The notes under the pieces: generated by a model | What the model saw: only the letters and a program-made list of their open reading frames with translations | What the model was told of the DNA's origin: nothing | Database searches by the model: none | In this document: positions 56,683 to 64,000 of the stretch, in pieces | How positions within the stretch are numbered: position 1 is the first letter of the stretch | Layout of the letters: the number at the start of each line of letters is the position of its first letter | Assembly (NCBI RefSeq): GCF_900107285.1 | Contig: NZ_FNPK01000017.1 | Span: forward strand, 1 to 64,000 | DNA from: Acinetobacter kyonggiensis | Lineage (GTDB): Bacteria; Pseudomonadota; Gammaproteobacteria; Pseudomonadales; Moraxellaceae | Reading direction: 5' to 3' | Length of the DNA stretch: 64,000 nucleotides | Translations under genes and position numbers: made by a program

Positions 56683-57303
56683 CTATTCCCCTCCTGCTTC
56701 AATAGAATTTCTCTTATTAAGTAGTTCAACTATTCTTTTTAAATCAAAAAGTACTATTGTGGTGATAAACAGGAATACTGCAACTGCTAACAGCCCTAGC
56801 ACTAGGGAAAGTATAACAATAATAGAAACATACTCTGGAAGCATGAGCGCACTTTTAAGCCAAAGGACATTATCTTTAAAAATATAAATAGAAAAAATGA
56901 ACATGAATATTATAAATATTAAAGTAATAAGCAGCATTATTTTTTCTTTTATGAATTCATATGTATTTAATGAAATTCCAATAATTTGGTTGTCGTCATT
57001 TTTATTAATTATTAAACTGGTGTCCCATAAAGCCAGTGTTTTAGCAACTATTTCATAATTTGTAATATTTTCATTTTTGATCAAAAAATCTATCAATTGA
57101 TATGATACCAACTGACTACCTACAAGCACTTGTGCTACAGCATTTTTTCTTGCTCGTTTTTCAACAACATCTACATCTAAGCTATCTACAGCTTTAATAT
57201 CCTCAAAATACTCAACCCGACGTACTAATTTTTCTTCTGCGTTATGAAATTTATTTTTTCGTTCCACAAAAAGCAAAAGTATCTTATGAATGAATTCCCA
57301 CAT
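56683..57303 (-). CDS. hypothetical membrane protein with long cytoplasmic head
   Basis: The 206-residue protein starts MWEFIHKILLLFVERKNKFH. Residues 20-115 are polar and may form a coiled-coil head (EEKLVRRVEYFEDIKAVDSL, VVEKRARKNAVAQVLVGSQL). Two or three membrane helices follow (IMLLITLIFIIFMFIFSIYI about 130-149; IIVILSLVLGLLAVAVFLFI about 159-178). The C-terminal end is basic. The family is not recognised. It is in an accessory strip and may form a unit with the small gene at 56556. Confidence 0.6.
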   Translation of the reverse strand: MWEFIHKILLLFVERKNKFHNAEEKLVRRVEYFEDIKAVDSLDVDVVEKRARKNAVAQVLVGSQLVSYQLIDFLIKNENITNYEIVAKTLALWDTSLIINKNDDNQIIGISLNTYEFIKEKIMLLITLIFIIFMFIFSIYIFKDNVLWLKSALMLPEYVSIIVILSLVLGLLAVAVFLFITTIVLFDLKRIVELLNKRNSIEAGGE

Positions 57304-57386
57304 AAATTCCCAATAATTAATAAAGGCATGTTTTCTAAATCATCTTAAATTTATGTTAGCATTTCAAGTAAATTTATGAATTTTAT

Positions 57387-57485
57387 AAAATTATTAAATT
57401 TTTACTCATTTTAGTTTTCGGGTTCACTTCCATCCAAGTTTATGCAAAAAAATGTGCGGACTTTTCCACGCAACAACAAAAGTAG
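57387..57485 (+). pseudogene. third Excalibur-like relic with signal peptide
   Basis: The frame without start codon reads KIIKFLLILVFGFTSIQVYA, KKCADFSTQQQK and a stop, a signal peptide followed by the beginning of an Excalibur-like region. It shares the YAKKCADFS motif with the relic at 12082-12169. The rest of 57304-57574 has no other gene. Confidence 0.5.
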
Positions 57486-57574
57486 CTTTAAAAGTTGTAA
57501 AGGAAAAACTCAGAGATAAGAAATTAACGATGGTCTATGTAAGTTACATAGCCAATTATTAGGGGTAAATATTT

Positions 57575-58951
57575 TTATATTATTTTCAATTTTAGGCAAA
57601 AAACAACCCCCTCATATGTATTGCGAACAGTTGCCTCTCCATCATGTAATACCATAATAGATTTAACAATTGCCAACCCCAACCCACCTGTTTTGGCTTT
57701 GGCATGCCGACTAAAGTCAATTTGATAAAAACGCTCAAATAAGTAATTTAAATGTTGCTCTTCTATGTGAACGCCATTTGTTAATATCTCTATATAAACA
57801 TCATTTACATCTAATTTTGTAGAAATGACAATATTCTGCTTTTCAGTTCCATAATCAATTGCATTGATCAAAAGATTTGATAAGGCCCTTTTCAGTAGAT
57901 CTATATTGCCATGCGTTCGAACATTCTTATCCAACTTCAGAACAAATGACATTTTCTTATCTTCTGCTAAGAATTCAAAATAATCTACTAACTCTAAAAT
58001 AGTGCGATATAAATCAACTTCTTCTTTTTTTATAATAAAATTGCCATTTTCAGAACGAGCAATAAATAACATATTGTCGATCATCTTGCTTAATCGCTCA
58101 TATTCTTCAAGATGTGAATATAGAAGTTGCTCCAGTTCTTGCTGTGGCCGAGAATGCATGAGAACAATTTGTGTTTGGCCCATTAAATTATTTAGAGGTG
58201 TTCTGAGTTCATGTGCAATATCTTCAGAAAATCGAGCTAATTGATCATAATTAATCTGAATTTTTTCCAACATACTATTCATAGCTGAACGCAACTTCTC
58301 CACCTCAACAGTCGTACTTTTAGTTTCAAATCGTTGCTGTAATTGAGTACCTTGGATTTTATTAGCTTGTTCTATTAAATTATTTAAAGATTTAAGTAAG
58401 TACAAACCAATCCAACGACCAAGCAAACTGGCCATCACAATGCCTAGTAAACTATAGAAAATTAATTTCCATAAATATTGATTTAAAGTAGATTGCGTTT
58501 CATCTAATTGCTTTCCAGCAATAAGTTGATAATGTTGATTTTTAAATATCACCGTTTTATAGGCCAAACGAGTTGTCGATAATTTAGGTTTATTATCGAC
58601 AAACATTATAGATTTGGTTTCATCCATGTCTGGGATAGAAACTTTTAGCGGGTTAATGTCGATTAAGGTGTTGTTATTATTCTTTAAAATTAAAAGGTTA
58701 TCCTCTTTTCCGACCATGTTTTCATATAAATTCGGGTGTTGCACTAAAATTTGGAAACTTTCCTGATCTTTTAAAAAAACTTCAATACGTTCAATACGTG
58801 CAGCTAAATTCTGATCACGCTGCTCAGCCAACATCTTCTGCATATTGTGATAAGAAAGCAAACCAACACTCAAAAATACAATACAAGAAATAAGACTAAA
58901 AGCGATGCTTAAACGTGTAGCCAATGTCCAATTATTTAGATATTTTTTCAT
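57575..58951 (-). CDS. sensor histidine kinase of a heavy-metal/HprS-like system
   Basis: The 458-residue kinase has two membrane segments (about 13-34 and 162-182) around a periplasmic sensor domain of about 125 residues, a HAMP linker, the H-box FSEDIAHELRTPLNNL (phospho-His247), the N-box ALSNLLINAIDYGTE, and the G-box TGGLGLAIVKSI. It belongs to the CusS/CopS/HprS family. The start overlaps the regulator gene by four bases. A periplasmic sensor beside HbpS-like and HiuH-like genes suggests redox or copper sensing. Confidence 0.88.
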   Translation of the reverse strand: MKKYLNNWTLATRLSIAFSLISCIVFLSVGLLSYHNMQKMLAEQRDQNLAARIERIEVFLKDQESFQILVQHPNLYENMVGKEDNLLILKNNNNTLIDINPLKVSIPDMDETKSIMFVDNKPKLSTTRLAYKTVIFKNQHYQLIAGKQLDETQSTLNQYLWKLIFYSLLGIVMASLLGRWIGLYLLKSLNNLIEQANKIQGTQLQQRFETKSTTVEVEKLRSAMNSMLEKIQINYDQLARFSEDIAHELRTPLNNLMGQTQIVLMHSRPQQELEQLLYSHLEEYERLSKMIDNMLFIARSENGNFIIKKEEVDLYRTILELVDYFEFLAEDKKMSFVLKLDKNVRTHGNIDLLKRALSNLLINAIDYGTEKQNIVISTKLDVNDVYIEILTNGVHIEEQHLNYLFERFYQIDFSRHAKAKTGGLGLAIVKSIMVLHDGEATVRNTYEGVVFCLKLKII

Positions 58952-59619
58952 TTATTCGTACTTAATCGATATCCCATACCACGAACCGTATGTATTAATT
59001 TTGGCTGAAAATTATCATCAACTTTGGCACGTAAACGCCGAATAGCAACATCGACAACATTGGTATCTGTATCAAAATTAATATTCCACACTTCAGAGGC
59101 AATTTGAGATCGGGTTAATAACTCACCTGTGCGTTGCATTAATAAATGTAAAAGAGAAAATTCTTTGGAAGTTAGATCGATTTTTTTCTGGTTCCGGTAT
59201 ACGGTATGCTCAAGTCTATATAAGATTAGGTCTTCAACTTGATAATATTCAGATTCGACTTTCACGCTTCGTCGCAATAGACTTTTGACTCGCGCTAATA
59301 ATTCAATATAAGAAAATGGTTTGATTAAGTAATCATCTGCACCTAAATCCAAACCTTTAACCCTATCTAAAACATGATCTTTGGCAGTTAACATGAGTAC
59401 TGGAATTTTAGAAAAAGTTCTTAAGGTCTTTAATATCTGCCAACCATCAATTTCAGGCAACATGACATCTAGAATCACTAAATCAAATTTTTTTTCCTGC
59501 AGCAATGTTATAGCGGTTAATCCATCATACGCAATAGAGCATAAATAGCCTGATTCATTTAAACCTCTTGCTAAAAATTGAGCAATTTTCTTTTCATCTT
59601 CAACAATAAGTATTTGCAT
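58948..59619 (-). CDS. OmpR-family response regulator (CopR/HprR-like)
   Basis: The 223-residue protein has a receiver domain with phospho-Asp51 in VILDVMLPEIDG, conserved acidic pair Glu7/Asp8 (VEDE), and Lys in LTAKDH. A winged helix follows (about 130-220: DLTSKEFSLLHLLMQRTGEL, LTRSQIASEVWNINFDTDTN, VVDVAIRRLRAKVDDNFQPK). It is of the type that controls copper or H2O2 responses. It overlaps the kinase gene by four bases and is divergent from the HbpS-like gene with 120 bases between them. Confidence 0.93.
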   Translation of the reverse strand: MQILIVEDEKKIAQFLARGLNESGYLCSIAYDGLTAITLLQEKKFDLVILDVMLPEIDGWQILKTLRTFSKIPVLMLTAKDHVLDRVKGLDLGADDYLIKPFSYIELLARVKSLLRRSVKVESEYYQVEDLILYRLEHTVYRNQKKIDLTSKEFSLLHLLMQRTGELLTRSQIASEVWNINFDTDTNVVDVAIRRLRAKVDDNFQPKLIHTVRGMGYRLSTNK

Positions 59620-59739
59620 ATAACCATATTATATTGGTTTGTCTGTTTATATATTACAAATCCGTAATCTGATTGTCATGCAATAGTGATTTTATTTTAT
59701 ATAAGCTAAGAGACCTCTTCATTTAACTTAATAGAACTT

Positions 59740-60216
59740 ATGAAAAAACTTCTATTTATTCCTATAATATTTTTTAACTCAATGACATATGCTACACCTA
59801 AAACCAATTATGTCATGGATTTGAATCTTGCTAATCAACTTGCAATGAATGTTATGCAAGCTTGTACTCATCTTACAAAACCTGCCGCAATTGTCATTCT
59901 TGACCAAGGTGGTAATGAGATGGTGAGTCAACGTCATGAAACCATTGGTATTCATAACTTAGTAGCAGCACAAAGAAAAGCTTTTACTGCTTACTCAAGT
60001 AAAGTAAGCACCTTACAATTTATGCGCAATGCGCAGAACAATTTAGATTCACAGAACTTAACTAGCATACCTGAATTATTACTTTTAGGTGGAGGTGTCC
60101 CTGTGATTTATAAAAGTCAGATATTAGGTGCAGTCGGTGTCGCTGGTGCAGGTGGGTCAATTCAAGATGACCAATGCGCGCAACAAGGTATAGCCACAAC
60201 ACTGAAACAAATTTAA
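59740..60216 (+). CDS. exported GlcG/HbpS-like heme-binding protein
   Basis: The 158-residue protein has a signal peptide (MKKLLFIPIIFFNSMTYATP) and a GlcG/HbpS domain: LNLANQLAMNVMQACTHLTK, PAAIVILDQGGNEMVSQRHE, VAAQRKAFTAYSSKVSTLQF and the end GAVGVAGAGGSIQDDQCAQQ. HbpS in Streptomyces binds heme and iron and interacts with the kinase SenS to sense redox stress. The location next to a two-component system suggests a similar accessory role here. Cys41 and Cys148 may form a disulfide. It is probably in a transcript with the transthyretin-like gene. Confidence 0.82.
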   Translation: MKKLLFIPIIFFNSMTYATPKTNYVMDLNLANQLAMNVMQACTHLTKPAAIVILDQGGNEMVSQRHETIGIHNLVAAQRKAFTAYSSKVSTLQFMRNAQNNLDSQNLTSIPELLLLGGGVPVIYKSQILGAVGVAGAGGSIQDDQCAQQGIATTLKQI

Positions 60217-60242
60217 ATCAATATTATTATAGGTTTTTCCAT

Positions 60243-60641
60243 ATGAAAAAGTCACTTTTAATCGCCAGCAGTTTATTTTTTTCAAGTTGGGTTATGGCTC
60301 AAAATCCTTTAAGCGTACATGTGCTTAATTTAGAGAGTGGACTCCCCTCATCAGATGTAAAAGTCACCTTAGAAGAACAGAAAAATGGTAAATGGATTCA
60401 AATTTCAGAAGCAAAAACCAATGAGCAAGGTCGTGTAACTGCGCTCTTTCCTGAAAATAAAACCTTCGACAACACTATATATAAAGTAACTTTTAAAACA
60501 GGTGATTGGTTTAAAAAGAATAAGCAAAATTCTTTCTTTCCAGAAGTTCCTGTAATTTTTCAAACAGACGGTTCAGTAAAGCACTATCACATACCATTAC
60601 TTCTTAGCCCTTACGGATATTCAACATACAGGGGGAACTAA
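60243..60641 (+). CDS. exported transthyretin-like protein (HiuH family)
   Basis: The 132-residue product has a signal peptide (MKKSLLIASSLFFSSWVMAQ) and the 5-hydroxyisourate hydrolase fold: NPLSVHVLNLESGLPSSDVK, VTLEEQKNGKWIQI, FFPEVPVIFQTDGSVKHYHI and the C-terminal SPYGYSTYRGN, where the family has YRGS. The catalytic His and Arg are largely present (HVLNLE, HYHIPLLLSPY). Salmonella and E. coli HiuH are exported and controlled by the HprSR system. Only Ser-to-Asn at the last position is unusual. Confidence 0.88.
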   Translation: MKKSLLIASSLFFSSWVMAQNPLSVHVLNLESGLPSSDVKVTLEEQKNGKWIQISEAKTNEQGRVTALFPENKTFDNTIYKVTFKTGDWFKKNKQNSFFPEVPVIFQTDGSVKHYHIPLLLSPYGYSTYRGN

Positions 60642-60837
60642 TTCAGTAGTTTTAAAATTTGGCGTAAGCGAATGACAGAAAGTGAGACTAAACACTTCCA
60701 GTTACATCCACTGGATATCTGTCGAGCCTATTGCAGTCGCCAATATAAACATTGATAAGTATTTATAATAGCGTTTTAAAATTTTGTTAATAGGCGCTTG
60801 AGCTATCTTTCAGATATAAACTATTAAGGTATATAAA

Positions 60838-61392
60838 ATGAATATACTATTGAAATCAATGTATAAGTTTGCAACATTTGGAATATTTAGTTTTATAATT
60901 TCAGTTACTTCTCATGCCGAAACGATTGCTCCACAAGCTGTCGATAAAATCGATATTAAACAATATGCAGGTAAGTGGTATGAAGTTTCTCACCTACCAA
61001 TGTATTTTCAACGTAAATGTGTAGCAAATACCACGGCTCAATATAGTATAAATAACAACCAGACTGTATCGGTATTAAATAGCTGTCGTACAGCAACTGG
61101 TGAAGTTATTAGCTCAAAAGGTGTTGCTTATCCGCAAAACCCGGGCAATAGTAAACTTAAAGTAAGCTTCCTACCAAAAGGGCTAAGATGGTTACCATTC
61201 ACTAAAGGAGATTATTGGGTTCTACGTATTGACCCTGAATACAAAGTTGCTTTAGTAGGTGGTGAAAGTAATAAATACTTATGGATATTGTCACGTGATA
61301 CAAAAATTGATGAAAAAATCTATCAATCTTATTTAGATACTGCAAAAAGCTATGGTTATGATGTGAGTAAATTGGTCAAAACACCTCAATAG
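60838..61392 (+). CDS. Blc-type exported lipocalin
   Basis: This lipocalin has a signal peptide without a lipobox (MNILLKSMYKFATFGIFSFI to SHA). The mature protein contains IDIKQYAGKWYEVSHLPMYF (the GKWYEV signature), QRKCVANTTAQYSINN, FLPKGLRWLPFTKGDYWVLR and YKVALVGGESNKYLWILSRD. Blc proteins bind lysophospholipids. It is probably periplasmic, and it lies 196 bases downstream of the transthyretin-like gene. Confidence 0.92.
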   Translation: MNILLKSMYKFATFGIFSFIISVTSHAETIAPQAVDKIDIKQYAGKWYEVSHLPMYFQRKCVANTTAQYSINNNQTVSVLNSCRTATGEVISSKGVAYPQNPGNSKLKVSFLPKGLRWLPFTKGDYWVLRIDPEYKVALVGGESNKYLWILSRDTKIDEKIYQSYLDTAKSYGYDVSKLVKTPQ

Positions 61393-61438
61393 TTTTTAGT
61401 CAAAATTTTAAAATTAATATAATAACATTATGAATAAC

Positions 61439-61458
61439 AGCCCTCACATTGAGGGCTT
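61439..61458 (+). terminator. lipocalin gene terminator
   Basis: AGCCCTCA and TGAGGGCT pair around CATT with a TTTT tail. The core AGCCCTCA/TGAGGGCT also occurs in the longer hairpin at 15735-15768. Confidence 0.75.
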
Positions 61459-61539
61459 TTCAACGATTAACAAAGCTCTTATCTTCTTACAACCATTCTT
61501 TCTAAATTTTATATGTAATCCGATCTTCAAATATGATAA

Positions 61540-61962
61540 TCAAATAATCGTAAATATGATCTGAATAGCCATAATAAATAAACAAACTACCCCCGCTACA
61601 TAAGCAATAGTACGCCAAGGCTGAATAGAGTTCAGATACGTAATCGTATGAATAACTCTAAAAAATGTAAAAATACTAAATAACCATACCGTCATAGTAT
61701 AATTTGTATTTAGTACAATACATAAACCACCTAGAACCCAGAATAATGGAATATTTTCTAAATCATTCAACCATGCTTGGTGAGCCCTAACAACTTGTGG
61801 AAGTTCTGTAGTTTGAGCAGCAACTTTTAAAAAGCCTGCATCTTCAACATTCCTAAAAGCTTTATTTTTAATTCGATGAAATCCTTGATAACAAGAGATT
61901 GCGAACATTTTAATAAAAAGCAATAACGTACATAATGCGTAAACATGCAAAATATTATCCAT
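61540..61962 (-). CDS. MAPEG family membrane protein
   Basis: The 140-residue protein has four predicted membrane helices, and the MAPEG motif between helices 1 and 2 (RVRNAFRNVED-like: KAFRNVEDAGFLK) plus VVRAHQAWLNDLENIPLFWV (E-N-I-P-x-F motif) in helix 2. MAPEG proteins are glutathione-dependent membrane enzymes in eicosanoid and detoxication chemistry. Next to the redox genes this could be a glutathione transferase/peroxidase, but regulation is separate. Start at 61962. Confidence 0.88.
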   Translation of the reverse strand: MDNILHVYALCTLLLFIKMFAISCYQGFHRIKNKAFRNVEDAGFLKVAAQTTELPQVVRAHQAWLNDLENIPLFWVLGGLCIVLNTNYTMTVWLFSIFTFFRVIHTITYLNSIQPWRTIAYVAGVVCLFIMAIQIIFTII

Positions 61963-62178
61963 GCATCCCTCTTAAAAACAAAATTAAAATTTATTATTCA
62001 TACCCTTGTTTATCACGAAATTCGATAAAAATCGCTTGAATTTTTCAAACTATCTCAAATATTTAGCAGGGCGAAAACAACGGTGTAATTTGTAGTCTAA
62101 ATAATGAGTATCCGCATTACACGTAAACTCTAATATGCACCTTTATGGATAATTTCCTCTTGAGAGCACTCAAATTAT

Positions 62179-62300
62179 TTATGGCTGAGAATCACCTTGT
62201 GCTGCTGATTTTTGGTGCCAGTACATCGCTTCCTCATTACCCTGCCACACGCTTTCCCCAAGATTATTTAAGCACTGGCTTCTCTCTATATCACCAATAT
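62179..62300 (-). pseudogene. C-terminal relic of a Sel1-repeat protein
   Basis: The minus strand reads ERSQCLNNLGESVWQGNEEA, MYWHQKSAAQGDSQP and a stop, like one Sel1 (TPR-type) repeat, where AMYWYQKSAEQGNAQAQ is usual. No start or further repeats were found. The rest of 61963-62505 has no gene; a plus-strand frame (62145-62408) is probably spurious. Confidence 0.55.
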
Positions 62301-62505
62301 TCCAGTTTTTTTAAAAGAGTCTTAATTTTCAAAAGCAAAATCCATAGAGAAACTCCCCCTAATGGAAGATATATACTTTATAAAGTTTCATTATTAACAT
62401 TTTTATAAAATAAGATTGCATGGGAAATAAAAATAGTTGAAAAACTTGAAAGGAAGAATGATCTAATGATATTTATCATCTGCAAACTAAAAAAGAGATA
62501 GATAG

Positions 62506-62874
62506 ATGTATATTGGGAAATTAGCTCTGGTGACAGGTGTAACACAAAAAGCGATTCGACATTATGAGAACTTGGGTTTAATCCCAGCACCAGAGCGTAA
62601 AGGTAATTACCGTTTTTATAAACAGTTAGATATTCAGTTAATTAAAATGATTAAACAGGCACAGGCCGTAGGTTTTAGTCTTTCGGAAATTGCTACACTG
62701 GCAGAAATTAAAGCTCAAGAAAAGCGATTTCCGCTAGAAATAGCTCAACAACTTCTTAAAGATAAACAGCTGCAAATTTTGCAGAAAAAAGCTGAGTTAG
62801 AGAGAATAGAAAAAGATTTACTTTTCTTAGAGCAAGAGCTTACAGAAATGTACGGCGCTGAAAAAACATCATAG
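62506..62874 (+). CDS. MerR-family regulator
   Basis: The 122-residue protein has the MerR winged HTH (about 1-70: YIGKLALVTGVTQKAIRHYE, NLGLIPAPERKGNYRFYKQL, IKMIKQAQAVGFSLSEIATL), then a dimerisation coiled coil (KDKQLQILQKKAELERIEKD, LLFLEQELTEMYG). No cysteine is found in the C-terminal part, so it is not a metal or SoxR-type sensor. It is followed by the SDR gene on the same strand, with a MerR-type promoter between. Confidence 0.92.
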   Translation: MYIGKLALVTGVTQKAIRHYENLGLIPAPERKGNYRFYKQLDIQLIKMIKQAQAVGFSLSEIATLAEIKAQEKRFPLEIAQQLLKDKQLQILQKKAELERIEKDLLFLEQELTEMYGAEKTS

Positions 62875-62902
62875 ATAGCAAGAGATTCTTTTAGAAATAC
62901 TC

Positions 62903-62933
62903 TTGACTCTCACCTTAGGGTAAAGGTTTATAT
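62903..62933 (+). promoter_or_regulatory. MerR-activated promoter before the SDR gene
   Basis: TTGACT (62903-62908) and TTATAT (62928-62933) are separated by 19 bp, holding ACCTTAGGGTAAAGGT, a MerR-type dyad. The long spacer is characteristic of MerR activation by DNA twisting. The start of the SDR gene is 32 bases downstream, and the regulator gene ends 29 bases upstream. Confidence 0.85.
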
Positions 62934-62964
62934 TACTTGCCACAGCAAACCGCGAGGGCAAAAC

Positions 62965-63762
62965 ATGAATATATTGACATCATTTAAGGGGAAAACAGCT
63001 TTAGTTACAGGGGCCTCATCTGGTATAGGAATGGGATTTGCTAGAACTCTTGCAGCAAATGGAATTGACTTGGTTATTACTGCGCGCTCTGAAATGAAGC
63101 TGCAAGATCTGGCACAAGAGTTAAAAACTGCATACGGCATTAAAATTTATGTAATTGTCTTAGATTTAGCTGAAACTAATTCAGTTTATAAATTAACAGA
63201 ATATTTAACAGAAAATCATATAATAATTGATATCTTGATTAATAATGCTGGTTTTGGAAAATGGGCAAAGTTCTTAGGTGAGCCTTTAAGCAATTATCAT
63301 CAAATGCTGACATTAAACATCAATAGCCTAGTCACATTAACCTATTTACTTTTGCCAGCTATGCTTGAAAAAAAACAAGGATTGATCATTAATGTTGCAT
63401 CAATAGCCGCATTTCAACCACTTCCCTATATTGCAGTATATGGAGCATCTAAAACTTTTGTGCTTAATTTTACGGAAGCAATTGCAGGAGAAAATCTTGA
63501 TTCAGGAGTAAAATTTTTGGCATTATGTCCTGGCAATACCGCAACAAATTTTGCTCAAGTTGCAAATGCTGATACAGATGGAATGCCAGTTTCAACAGTA
63601 GAAACAGTCGTTGATGCCGCTATAAGGGCTTTAGACCGTAATCAGCTATATTGTATTCCAGGGAAAAGAAACTATTTTACAGCTCAGTTCGCCCGTATTA
63701 TTCCTAGGCTTATAATGCTCAAAATAGTAGAAAATATGTTCAAAAAAAGAGTTATTAAATAG
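62965..63762 (+). CDS. short-chain dehydrogenase (MerR target)
   Basis: A 265-residue SDR: NAD(P)-binding ALVTGASSGIGMGFARTLAA (about 11-30), NNAGFGKWAKF, VASIAAFQPLPYIAVYGASK (Ser and YxxxK) and the end KFLALCPGNTATNF. It reduces or oxidises carbonyl compounds. The MerR-type promoter and the neighbouring regulator indicate induction by a small ligand. The C-terminus (QFARIIPRLIMLKIVENMFK) resembles lipid-related SDRs. Confidence 0.92.
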   Translation: MNILTSFKGKTALVTGASSGIGMGFARTLAANGIDLVITARSEMKLQDLAQELKTAYGIKIYVIVLDLAETNSVYKLTEYLTENHIIIDILINNAGFGKWAKFLGEPLSNYHQMLTLNINSLVTLTYLLLPAMLEKKQGLIINVASIAAFQPLPYIAVYGASKTFVLNFTEAIAGENLDSGVKFLALCPGNTATNFAQVANADTDGMPVSTVETVVDAAIRALDRNQLYCIPGKRNYFTAQFARIIPRLIMLKIVENMFKKRVIK

Positions 63763-63799
63763 TTTTTATATTATATAAAATTTATTTAACAAAAATTTA

Positions 63800-64000
63800 C
63801 TCTTAATTATCAAAGAAATTTCTTACTGGTAGAGGTTTTAATTGGGATGTTGTTATCGTAGATGCAACAGAAATAGTCATACAGCATCCTAAAAAACAGA
63901 AGAAAAACTATAATGCTGTACAGCCTTCTATCAGACTGTACAACAACACACCATTTGATAACATCTACCACTCGGAATACAAAGGATCTTTTCAGGAAAA
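63800..64000 (+). mobile_element. IS5-like transposase relic at right window edge
   Basis: The frame RGFNWDVVIVDATEIVIQHP, KKQKKNY matches the DDE motif region (D-A-T-E in IS5/ISL2-type DDE_Tnp_4 transposases, usually followed by I-Q-R-P-K-K). After it the reading frame degenerates (NAVQPSIRLYNNTPFDNIYH). It could be part of a decayed element that continues outside the window. Confidence 0.6.

Noticed and set aside
62145-62408. 87-codon plus-strand frame
   Set aside because: It overlaps the opposite-strand Sel1-repeat relic, whose amino-acid sense is much better.

Overview
The window looks like a chromosomal segment of an Acinetobacter species or a close relative in Moraxellaceae. The reasons are the low G+C content, AT-rich intergenic DNA, the style of the short lipoproteins, a free-standing gcvH, a PilU-type ATPase, oleate hydratase, and Acinetobacter-like insertion sequences (IS3, IS5 and many decayed IS982 pieces). 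No rRNA, tRNA or CRISPR array was seen.

Layout. 0-3 kb: the end of an IS5-type element, a small gene, and a secreted-protein gene split by an IS3 element with a visible A AAA AAG frameshift site. 3-8.7 kb: a secreted PPC-like protein, a PQQ-type sugar dehydrogenase lipoprotein, and a three-gene locus with a CsgG/HfaB-like secretion lipoprotein between two small repeat-rich exported proteins. 9-18 kb: oleate hydratase, a transglutaminase-like protein, a cysteine-containing HxlR regulator divergent from a monothiol DsbA-like protein and an MBL-fold protein lacking most metal ligands, then hydrolase, Cys-rich and SDR genes among IS relics. 18-23 kb: aspA, a LysR regulator and a dicarboxylate/aspartate symporter that share an identical 15-bp palindrome. 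23-30 kb: an accessory strip of small lipoproteins, tiny membrane proteins and pseudogenes, with a diguanylate cyclase at the end. 30-44 kb: mostly core genes (ABC exporter plus MaoC, AraC, gcvH, MFS, pilU, aroG, tyrB, frmA, a ClsC-like phospholipase D). 44-48 kb: a second strip of broken genes, including copies of the first parts of two other genes in the window. 48-56 kb: SGNH hydrolase, an operon of acyl-CoA dehydrogenase, APH-fold kinase, histidine phosphatase and SDR with a divergent LysR gene, then nuclease and nitroreductase genes. 57-64 kb: a two-component system divergent from a GlcG/HbpS-like protein, a periplasmic transthyretin-like protein and a lipocalin, then MAPEG, a MerR regulator with an SDR gene, and an IS5-like relic.

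How the genes work together. The strongest unusual signal is upstream of aroG (DAHP synthase). A short peptide ending YYFWQF precedes mutually exclusive hairpins and a terminator, and a second peptide rich in Tyr/Phe/Trp lies between that terminator and aroG. This reads as ribosome-mediated attenuation by aromatic amino acids with a second leader added. Other candidate systems are the HfaABD/curli-like surface-fibre locus, the LysR-aspA-symporter regulon, the redox-type HxlR cassette, the kinase plus acyl-CoA dehydrogenase operon (a possible 4-hydroxyacyl-CoA route), and the HprSR-like two-component system beside HbpS-like and HiuH-like periplasmic proteins.
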